The position numbers and the translations under genes were made by a program. Of a DNA stretch of 5,102 bases, positions 1-5,102 are shown one piece after another. Origin of the DNA: Balneolaceae bacterium (GTDB lineage: Bacteria; Bacteroidota; Rhodothermia; Balneolales; Balneolaceae). The DNA lies in the NCBI GenBank assembly GCA_007117235.1, contig SKGY01000245.1, positions 1-5,102 of the forward strand, in the 5' to 3' direction. The notes beneath the pieces are model-generated. The model had not been told where the DNA came from. It searched no databases and worked only from the letters and a program-made list of their open reading frames with translations. Each line of letters starts with the position of its first letter. The first letter of the stretch is position 1.

Positions 1-1
1 A

Positions 2-589
2 GCTTGCTACAGTAAAGAAGAGCTGATTGCACTCAGTAATCTGGCTGATGAACACGGTATTTTTCTGCATCTTGATGGGGCTCGTATCTGGAATGCAATT
101 ACAGAAACCGGAATTGAACCTCAATTCTTTGGATCTGTTGCTGATACCATTTCTATCTGTTTTAGTAAAGGTCTTGGTGCTCCCGTGGGATCAATGATGC
201 TGGCGTCGAAAGAGAACATCAAAAAAGCCCGTCGACTGCGTAAAATGTGGGGTGGCGGCATGCGACAAATTGGACTACTCGCCGCTGCAGCTGAATACGC
301 AGTAGATAATCACCTCAAATTACTTAAAGAAGATCACCGAAGAGCAAGAGAACTTGCAGATGCCGTATCAAAAAATCCGGCGTTTGAAATCGATCTTTCC
401 ACAGTAGAAACCAACATCATTCTCTTTGATGTGAAAAACGGCACGGCAGAGGAGGTCCTAACTTCATTTGCAAAATCCGGGGTTGGAATGATTCCGTTTG
501 GTCCGAAGACAATCAGAGCTACTTTTCACTTTCAGGTTGGGAATGAGGAGTTGGAGAAAGTTTTGGAGGTTGTCAGCAAATACGAGTGA
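2..589 (+). CDS. ltaE: Low-specificity L-threonine aldolase, 3' part (5' end outside window)
   Basis: PLP-dependent enzyme that cleaves L-threonine or L-allo-threonine to glycine and acetaldehyde, in the cytoplasm. The frame is open from base 2 to the TGA at 587-589, giving 195 residues. The family is about 340 long, so roughly the N-terminal 40% lies outside the window. Seen in the visible part: HLDGARIWNA (residues 23-32), whose Asp25 and Arg28 belong to the cofactor-binding DGAR motif; SICFSKGLGAPVGS (51-64), with Lys56 (bases 167-169) as the expected Schiff-base lysine; the GGGMRQ stretch (84-89), typical of threonine aldolases; and the C-terminal IRATFHF, whose Arg172 sits where the family has a substrate-carboxylate arginine. 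No catalytic residue is missing in this part and the reading frame is intact. The GTG at 185 is only an internal valine codon. The gene ends 5 nt before a palindromic element and faces the convergent lipoprotein gene. Other fold-type I enzymes are much less likely given these motifs; substrate stereospecificity cannot be read from the sequence. Confidence 0.93.
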   Translation, partial: ACYSKEELIALSNLADEHGIFLHLDGARIWNAITETGIEPQFFGSVADTISICFSKGLGAPVGSMMLASKENIKKARRLRKMWGGGMRQIGLLAAAAEYAVDNHLKLLKEDHRRARELADAVSKNPAFEIDLSTVETNIILFDVKNGTAEEVLTSFAKSGVGMIPFGPKTIRATFHFQVGNEELEKVLEVVSKYE

Positions 590-594
590 TTCTG

Positions 595-775
595 GACTCA
601 CCCCCTGTCCCCCTCTCTATTTTGATAGAGAGGGGGGACTTCGAAATGTATTTTGAGCATATAAATTAAAATCGAATTCTAAACTAATTATTGAGTTCCC
701 CCTCTATGCAAAGGAGTGCAGTTTGCGTCCAGCAAAAGAGCACGACTGCGTAGAGAAGGGGTCAGGGGGTGAGTC
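595..775. repeat. Palindromic intergenic element with terminal inverted repeats (MITE/REP-like)
   Basis: A 181-bp non-coding block bounded by inverted repeats. The left arm 595-619 and the reverse complement of 751-775 agree at 23 of 25 positions; mismatches are at 608/762 and 613/757. The outer 13 bases, GACTCACCCCCTG, are perfect. Inside lie two further hairpins. The left one is 609-620 with 625-636. The right one is imperfect, 698-709 with 748-759, and encloses a nested stem: GTGC/GCAC at 716-719 and 740-743, then TTTGC/GCAAA at 722-726 and 732-736. The middle (about 640-693) is AT-rich. Runs of C and G contrast sharply with the surrounding composition. There is no ORF of useful length and no clear target-site duplication at the edges. 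The architecture suggests a non-autonomous mobile or REP-type repeat. Whether it recurs in the genome cannot be seen from one window. Confidence 0.7.
609..636. terminator. Strong stem-loop between convergent genes, possible bidirectional terminator
   Basis: CCCCCTCTCTAT (609-620) pairs perfectly over 12 bp with ATAGAGAGGGGG (625-636) around a TTTG loop. It begins 19 nt after the threonine aldolase stop. No U-run follows on either strand, so it is not a canonical intrinsic terminator. Its position between two converging genes nevertheless makes a transcript-ending or 3'-stabilising role plausible. It is also the left inner hairpin of the larger palindromic element. Confidence 0.4.
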
Positions 776-780
776 TAAAA

Positions 781-1206
781 CTATTCAGGAGTAAGTGTAA
801 AGCTAATCTGACTTCCCTCTGAACTGCTGCCGGGACACCCTGAGTTTGAATTTTCGTATTTGGCTTGCATTGACACTGTAGAGTCACTGTAACCATCAGC
901 GGATACAGTCATCTCGTAGGTGCCTTCTTCCGTTCCAAAGCCACAGGGTACCGTGCAGATAAGCAGAGAATCACTGAAGGTTAAATTCTTCGTAATTCCA
1001 CTCATCATAAAAACAATATCCATCTCATTGGAGTCTAATTTCAGTTCATCAATGATGAGGGGAGAGATAGCGTCACCGGTTTCTTCAGATGTGACTGACT
1101 GAATGGTGAGAATTGGGTCTTCATATATATGAACACATGGTCCCATTTGTGGTTCGCAAGCCAAAAGTAATGGGAGAAACAGAAAAAGGAGCATGTGTTT
1201 CTTCAT
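781..1206 (-). CDS. Small predicted lipoprotein, function unknown
   Basis: Encodes 141 residues from the ATG at 1206-1204. A TTG in the same frame at 1221-1219, overlapping the aminotransferase stop, would add five residues. I prefer the ATG because it gives a classical short lipoprotein signal: two lysines at positions 2-3, a leucine/phenylalanine-rich core and lipobox LLAC with the lipidated Cys17. The mature protein is therefore predicted to be anchored in a membrane facing the periplasm or outside. It has four more cysteines (24, 84, 88, 124), enough for two disulfides. It is rich in Ser/Thr and alternating hydrophobic residues, and GTYEMTVSADGY (95-106) resembles the edge of a carboxypeptidase-regulatory-like or Ig-like beta-sandwich; this is a resemblance only. 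The C-terminal part is Gly/Ser-rich and then ends SFTLTPE. It lies 11 nt behind the argD-like gene with no separate promoter evident, so co-transcription is likely. I do not recognise a named family. Confidence 0.8.
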   Translation of the reverse strand: MKKHMLLFLFLPLLLACEPQMGPCVHIYEDPILTIQSVTSEETGDAISPLIIDELKLDSNEMDIVFMMSGITKNLTFSDSLLICTVPCGFGTEEGTYEMTVSADGYSDSTVSMQAKYENSNSGCPGSSSEGSQISFTLTPE

Positions 1207-1217
1207 ATACAGTAATT

Positions 1218-2459
1218 TCAATACTTCTTCTCAACCACCTTTATCGATTCAACCAAGACCTCAATAACACGGTCAATCTCTTCTTTTGTGATAATGAGTG
1301 GCGGAACAATTCTGATTACTACATCAGAAGCGCAATTTGAAAGCACGCCGCGTTTAAGCATCTCATTAACCACATCACGTCCCGGAAAATTAAGTTCAAC
1401 GCCAATCATCAGACCCATTCCACGAACCTCTTTGATTGAAGGCCAGTTTGTAGATAAATCACGGAGTCGGGTCATCATGTATTCACCACGAACACGGGCC
1501 ATTTCGCAGATATTATCGTCTTCAATCACTTTCAGTGTTTCAAGGGCTACAGCACATGCAAGTGGATTTCCGCCATACGTTGTACCGTGATTTCCATGTT
1601 CGAAAGCCTTGGCAAATTTTTCCTGTGCAATTACAGCTCCAATCGGAAATCCGGATCCCAACGCTTTAGCTGATACTACAATATCAGGTTTGATATTATA
1701 ATGCTGATAGGCAAACATTTTACCGGTACGTCCTATGCCACATTGAACTTCATCAAGAATTAGAGGAATATCGAGTGAATTGCAGAGTTCTCGGGCAGCT
1801 TTTAAAAATTGCTCAGATACAGGTACAATTCCGCCCTCACCTTGCACCGTTTCTAAAATAATCGCGATTGTCTGATCATTTACTCGATTTTCAAGAGTTT
1901 TGATGTCATTAAAAGGAATCCGGTCAAAACCATCAGGCATTGGAGCAAATCCTTTTTGATATTTTTCCTTGCCCATAGCGATCGCACCAAGTGTTCTGCC
2001 ATGAAACGAGTTTTCCATTGAAATGATAGCACCGGTTTTTCCTTTCATGAAGGCGTATTTCCTGGCCAGTTTTATCGCCCCTTCAACAGCTTCAGCACCA
2101 CTGTTACAGAAAAATACACGGTCAAGACCCGAAACTGTCGCCAATTTTTCAGCGAGATCGCTTTGTGGTTCGTTGTAATAAAAGTTTGAGATGTGCATCA
2201 GTTTCCCAGACTGTTTCTGCAAGGCTTTCACGATTTTGGGGTGGCTGTGCCCTAAACTATTCACGGCAATCCCGGCTAGTGCATCGATATACTCATTCCT
2301 CTCATCATCCCAAACCTTTGAACCCTTCCCCTTCACCAAGGTAACTGGGAATCGGTTATAGAGATCAAAGTGATACTTCTCTGCCTTTTTTTGAGCCGGC
2401 TGTTTGCCAATTAGCTTTTTTGCAACTTTGAGAACTTTTCCTGAGATATTGCCTGACAT
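1218..2459 (-). CDS. argD: Acetylornithine/succinyl-diaminopimelate-type aminotransferase (class III PLP)
   Basis: Cytoplasmic aminotransferase of class III. ArgD relatives exchange the amino group of N-acetylornithine with 2-oxoglutarate in arginine synthesis, and some also act in the lysine branch. Seen in its 413 residues: NRFPVTLVKGKG and LAGIAVNSLGHSHP near the N-terminus; CNSGAEAVEGAIKLAR (118-133) for PLP phosphate binding; FHGRT with Arg155; QGEGG with Glu208; LDEVQCGIGRTG with Asp236 for the pyridine nitrogen; SAKALGSGFPIGA with Lys265 as Schiff-base lysine; TTYGGNPLA (293-301); and IRIVPPL with Arg383 for substrate carboxylate. QGEGG points to the ArgD side rather than the ornithine delta-aminotransferases, which usually have QGEAG. 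ETVQGEGG has Thr204 where many relatives have Pro. About 25 lysine-rich residues precede the conserved core, but no internal ATG, GTG or TTG codon offers a shorter start. AAGAGA upstream is a weak ribosome site. No other arginine genes are in view, so the exact substrate (acetylornithine, succinylornithine, or a LysW adduct) is open. Confidence 0.9.
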   Translation of the reverse strand: MSGNISGKVLKVAKKLIGKQPAQKKAEKYHFDLYNRFPVTLVKGKGSKVWDDERNEYIDALAGIAVNSLGHSHPKIVKALQKQSGKLMHISNFYYNEPQSDLAEKLATVSGLDRVFFCNSGAEAVEGAIKLARKYAFMKGKTGAIISMENSFHGRTLGAIAMGKEKYQKGFAPMPDGFDRIPFNDIKTLENRVNDQTIAIILETVQGEGGIVPVSEQFLKAARELCNSLDIPLILDEVQCGIGRTGKMFAYQHYNIKPDIVVSAKALGSGFPIGAVIAQEKFAKAFEHGNHGTTYGGNPLACAVALETLKVIEDDNICEMARVRGEYMMTRLRDLSTNWPSIKEVRGMGLMIGVELNFPGRDVVNEMLKRGVLSNCASDVVIRIVPPLIITKEEIDRVIEVLVESIKVVEKKY

Positions 2460-2541
2460 ATGTTTATCTCTTATTGAATGTTTTGATGGTAGTACTGACG
2501 CTTATCTATAAATATAATCAAATAACTTGCATCTTCTTAGA

Positions 2542-2600
2542 TGGTAGAAAGCATTAACAGTTAAAAAGTTGAGATGATAGAAGCGCAGCAGTTTCTACCA
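2542..2600. repeat. 9-bp perfect inverted repeat upstream of the argD-like gene
   Basis: TGGTAGAAA (2542-2550) and TTTCTACCA (2592-2600) are exact reverse complements separated by 41 nt. A further direct copy of the core, GATGGTAG, stands at 2485-2492 and again at 2540-2547. All lie 25-140 nt upstream of the argD-like start at 2459, in the 254-bp gap behind tex. They could be regulator half-sites or an RNA fold, or chance in AT-rich DNA. They do not match the classical arginine-repressor box. I see no convincing promoter hexamers and no gene in the rest of the gap. Confidence 0.35.
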
Positions 2601-2713
2601 ATTAAAACTGATTTCAAACAAAAAGCATTCAAGATTCTCATCAAATAGGCTTTATTAATTTCAGTTCATCATGTAAATCTTAAGATTCAATGATATATGA
2701 AATAGAACTAATT

Positions 2714-4891
2714 TCAAGCCATTGACAAACCGATACGTCCACGTTCAATATCAATGCTTGTAATCTCAACATTGATAATATCTCCAACTGCTACTATCTC
2801 ATGCGGATCAGAAACTCGATCTCGTCCTTTACTCATTTGAGAAATATGGAGGAGCCCATCCTGCTTTACACCTATGTCCACAAAAGCGCCGAAATCAACC
2901 ACATTTCGAACTGTTCCCTCGAGCTTCATTCCTGTTGACAGATCTTCCATTTTTACGACATCCTGCCTGAGCAGTGGCTTGGGAAGGGATTCCCTTGGAT
3001 CTCGTCCGGGTTTCTGAAGGTTTTCTATAATAAGCTCAAGTGTAGGTACACCTACGTCAACTTTCCGGGCTATCTCTTCTTTGTTTACCCCAGAAAAAAC
3101 AGACTCGATTTTTTTCTGCTGAGTTGAAAGATTTTCAAGATCAACCCCAAAAAGGTTGCACAGTTTTTCTGTGGCCTCATAGCTTTCGGGGTGAATGGCA
3201 GTGTTATCCAGAGGGTGAACACCATCCGGAATTCTCATGAATCCAGCTGCTTGCTGAAATCTGAAATCACCCACACCTGAAATACTTTTAATCTCCTCAC
3301 GACTTTTAAATCTGCCTTTCTTTTCACGCTGTTTCACAATGTTTTTGGCCACTGTACTACTCAAGCCTGAAATGTGTGTGAGAAGAGAAGCACTTGCTGT
3401 ATTCAGGTTTACACCCACTTCATTCACACAACTCTCCACCACATCATCCAGTTTTCTGGCTAGTTGTGCCTGATTGATATCATGCTGATAAAGGCCGACT
3501 CCAATTGATTTTGGGTCGATCTTTACCAGTTCAGCAAGCGGATCCTGAGCTCTTCTGGCGATGGAGATATTTCCACGCTGGGCAGCATCCAAATCCGGAA
3601 ACTCCTCACGTGCTACGGTTGATGCTGAATAGACCGATGCACCCGCTTCACTTATAATGAGGTAATTGAGCGTTTCATCTTTGTTCTTCTCTTTTCTGGC
3701 TTGTATCACATCAGCAATAAACTGTTCTGTTTCGCGGCTTCCTGTACCGTTTCCGATAGCAATCAGTGTGACTTTATACTTGTCTATCAATTTATTTACC
3801 ACATTGGCACTTTCAGCGATTTTCTTTTGAGGTGGAGTAGGGTAGATGGTTGTTCCCTCCTGATAAGTTCCGATATCATCAATAACAGCAACTTTGCATC
3901 CTGTTCGATAAGCCGGATCAACACCCATAACAACTTGATTCTTGAGTGGCGGCTGCAGCAGGAGATTTTTCAGGTTTGTTGCAAACGTCTGAATTGCGTG
4001 TTCATCCGCCATCTCTGTAAGCTCATTTCGAAGCTCGCGTTCGAGTGATGGAATGAGCAATCTCTTGTAAGAATCTTCGACAGCGTCCTGTAAGTAAGGC
4101 GTGAAGATTGACATGTCATTAGTGATTACCACATCATCAAGTTTTTCAAGCGTGCGGTCGCTATTCATCTCCAGATTTACGAAGAGTACATTTTCACGTT
4201 CACCGCGATTGAGCGCCAAAATTTGATGGGGTTTCAGGTAGGGAATCCGATTGTTGAACTCATAATAGTCTTCGAAATTCGTTCTCTTGTCAATAGCAGG
4301 ATTTTTCTCTGACTTTATTACACCACTTTTTTTTTTTTTTTCTCGGAGTTTATCACGCACTTCTACCGACTCATTAATCCACTCTGCTACAATATCCAGA
4401 GATTTGGTCAGTGCTGTCTCAGCATCCGGCAGTTCAAACTCTTCGCTGATATACTCCTTAGCAAGCTGAAGCGGCTCTCCGCTTTCAATGTTCTGTTCCC
4501 AAATAAGTTTTGCGAGCGGCTCGAGCCCTTTCTCTTTAGCCATGTCGCCACGGGTTTTCTTTTTCCGCTTGTATGGGAGATAGAGATCTTCAAGGGTTTT
4601 CAAATCTTTACAGGACGTGATTTTTTTCTCAAGCTCCTCTGTTAGTTTATCCTGCTCCTTAATTGCTTTAAGAATAGTTTTCTTACGCTCTTCAAGTGTT
4701 CGATGAAAATCTATCATATCACGAACAGAGCGTAGCTGCTCTTCATCTAATCCACCTGTTGCTTCCTGTCTGTACCTTGCGAGGAACGGGATTGTAGCTC
4801 CTTCGTCTATAAAACCGGCAACGGTTTGAACTTGCTTTGGTGATATACTCAGGCTTGATGCAATAAGAGAAAAAATTTGAGACTCAGTCAT
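2714..4891 (-). CDS. tex: Tex/YhgF family RNA-binding transcription accessory protein
   Basis: Tex is a conserved cytoplasmic nucleic-acid-binding protein linked to transcription and toxin-gene expression in several bacteria; its exact molecular role is unsettled. The 725 residues show the full family order. A helical N-terminal part contains IPFLARYRQEATGGLDE (34-50) and LEDLYLPYKRKKKTRG (100-115). A YqgF/RNase H-like domain follows (about 319-455), starting VMGVDPAYRTGCKVAV, with Asp325, NGTGSRETE (381-389) and SEAGASVYSAS (414-424). Next are the conserved ARRAQDPLAELVKIDPKS (445-462), helix-hairpin-helix repeats (about 485-555, with VGVNLNTASASLL and GFMRIP), and a C-terminal S1 domain (about 652-724, with GTVRNVVDFGAFVDIGV). 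It ends right after S1, so it lacks the tail present in longer homologues of about 770-785 residues. GLYQHD at 466-471 has Leu where most relatives have Gln. Four lysines (185-188) are encoded inside an A15 run, a possible slippage site. The ATG start is preceded by no clear Shine-Dalgarno sequence. It is probably monocistronic: 254 bp separate it from the next gene. Confidence 0.97.
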   Translation of the reverse strand: MTESQIFSLIASSLSISPKQVQTVAGFIDEGATIPFLARYRQEATGGLDEEQLRSVRDMIDFHRTLEERKKTILKAIKEQDKLTEELEKKITSCKDLKTLEDLYLPYKRKKKTRGDMAKEKGLEPLAKLIWEQNIESGEPLQLAKEYISEEFELPDAETALTKSLDIVAEWINESVEVRDKLREKKKKSGVIKSEKNPAIDKRTNFEDYYEFNNRIPYLKPHQILALNRGERENVLFVNLEMNSDRTLEKLDDVVITNDMSIFTPYLQDAVEDSYKRLLIPSLERELRNELTEMADEHAIQTFATNLKNLLLQPPLKNQVVMGVDPAYRTGCKVAVIDDIGTYQEGTTIYPTPPQKKIAESANVVNKLIDKYKVTLIAIGNGTGSRETEQFIADVIQARKEKNKDETLNYLIISEAGASVYSASTVAREEFPDLDAAQRGNISIARRAQDPLAELVKIDPKSIGVGLYQHDINQAQLARKLDDVVESCVNEVGVNLNTASASLLTHISGLSSTVAKNIVKQREKKGRFKSREEIKSISGVGDFRFQQAAGFMRIPDGVHPLDNTAIHPESYEATEKLCNLFGVDLENLSTQQKKIESVFSGVNKEEIARKVDVGVPTLELIIENLQKPGRDPRESLPKPLLRQDVVKMEDLSTGMKLEGTVRNVVDFGAFVDIGVKQDGLLHISQMSKGRDRVSDPHEIVAVGDIINVEITSIDIERGRIGLSMA
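4327..4341. repeat. 15-base A/T homopolymer inside tex
   Basis: The + strand has 15 consecutive T's, so the tex coding strand has 15 A's. They cover the end of the Glu184 codon, four AAA lysine codons (185-188) and the first base of the Ser189 codon. The run maintains the tex frame as given: downstream residues 189 onward match the Tex family. Loss of one A leads to GTG GTG TAA, a stop after residue 190. Gain of one A leads to a stop after residue 200. Both products would contain only the N-terminal region. Confidence 0.95.
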
Positions 4892-4919
4892 GATTCTATT
4901 TGATGAATAATTATGTGGC

Positions 4920-4951
4920 TAAAATTACGGGTTAGTACGCCAACAATTCAA
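4920..4951 (-). promoter_or_regulatory. Possible tex promoter
   Basis: Read on the - strand, TTGAAT (4951-4946) is followed after 18 nt by TAATTTTA (4927-4920). The second box resembles the Bacteroidota-type TAnnTTTG -7 motif as well as a weak sigma-70 -10 box. It would place the transcript start about 20-25 nt before the tex ATG at 4891. Matches are partial and such motifs are frequent in AT-rich DNA, so this is only a candidate. Confidence 0.3.
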
Positions 4952-5064
4952 TGAAGATTGAAAGAAAGAATTCACAACTGAAAGAAAAGTTAAAACAGAG
5001 TGGTACAATTTTGTTTAAACTCCGTCAAAAGAAGTTTGTATTGAAGAATCTAGAGAGTGATTAA
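4951..5064 (+). CDS. Doubtful 37-residue basic small ORF
   Basis: ATG at 4951 to TAA at 5062-5064, divergent from tex. The predicted peptide begins MKIERKNSQLKEKLKQ and ends KNLESD. It has 9 Lys and 2 Arg against 4 acidic residues and no cysteine. It could form a charged helix followed by a short hydrophobic/basic stretch (TILFKLRQKKFVLKN). There is no Shine-Dalgarno sequence, and the start abuts the candidate tex -35 box. An open frame of this size arises easily by chance in AT-rich DNA. I recognise no family. It is listed because it is the only open frame in the 211 bp upstream of tex that looks remotely protein-like. Confidence 0.2.
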   Translation: MKIERKNSQLKEKLKQSGTILFKLRQKKFVLKNLESD

Positions 5065-5102
5065 AATCAGACTATTTAAATTACAATTTTCTATTAAAAT
5101 GG

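Noticed and set aside
698..761. Cloverleaf-like fold in the right half of the palindromic element, considered as a tRNA
   Set aside because: There is no acceptor stem of the right length, no T-loop consensus and no plausible anticodon arm; the symmetry belongs to the larger repeat.
1113..1340. Open frame on the + strand across the lipoprotein/argD junction
   Set aside because: It is antisense to two well-supported genes and has no family-like sequence or start signal; it is a shadow of the coding strand.
2513..2518. TATAAT on the + strand as a -10 box
   Set aside because: No gene follows on the + strand; it would fire antisense into tex, and no -35 box at proper spacing is evident.
2676..2687. 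Perfect 12-bp palindrome AATCTTAAGATT, 27 nt behind the tex stop
   Set aside because: It is AT-rich with no loop and no following U-run, so it is a poor terminator. A symmetrical operator is possible, but nothing else supports it.
3701..4048. 115-codon open frame on the + strand within tex
   Set aside because: It lies wholly antisense to the conserved RNase H-like part of tex and has no recognisable domain.
5099..5101. ATG at the very end of the window as the start of a next + strand gene
   Set aside because: Only four bases of the possible frame are visible and no ribosome site precedes it.

Overview
The window is an ordinary chromosomal stretch of a moderately AT-rich bacterium with tight gene spacing. 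It carries a bacterial lipoprotein signal, metabolic and housekeeping genes, and weak or absent Shine-Dalgarno sequences before every start. That combination, plus a C/G-rich palindromic intergenic element, fits the Bacteroidota/Balneolota (FCB) group best. This is an inference from style, not from a marker gene.

Layout, left to right. (1) The 3' part of a PLP-dependent L-threonine aldolase gene on the + strand, cut by the window start. (2) A 181-bp element with 25-bp imperfect terminal inverted repeats (595-775). It fills almost the whole gap between two convergent genes and looks like a non-autonomous palindromic repeat or MITE. (3) On the - strand, a two-gene unit: a class III aminotransferase of the acetylornithine type (argD-like), followed 11 nt later by a small lipoprotein of unknown function. 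(4) A 254-bp gap with short inverted and direct repeats. (5) On the - strand, a complete tex gene encoding the Tex/YhgF RNA-binding transcription accessory protein, interrupted in composition by an uninterrupted run of 15 A's. (6) A 211-bp upstream region with a possible tex promoter and a doubtful 37-codon basic ORF on the + strand.

The genes do not form one pathway. Threonine aldolase (glycine/threonine metabolism) and the ArgD-like enzyme (arginine or lysine branch) are both amino-acid PLP enzymes but lie on opposite strands. Tex is a general RNA/transcription factor and probably has its own transcript. I see no defence system, CRISPR array, tRNA, rRNA or transposase gene. The signals most worth a second look are the palindromic element at 595-775 and the A15 tract inside tex, where a one-base slip in either direction gives a prompt stop.
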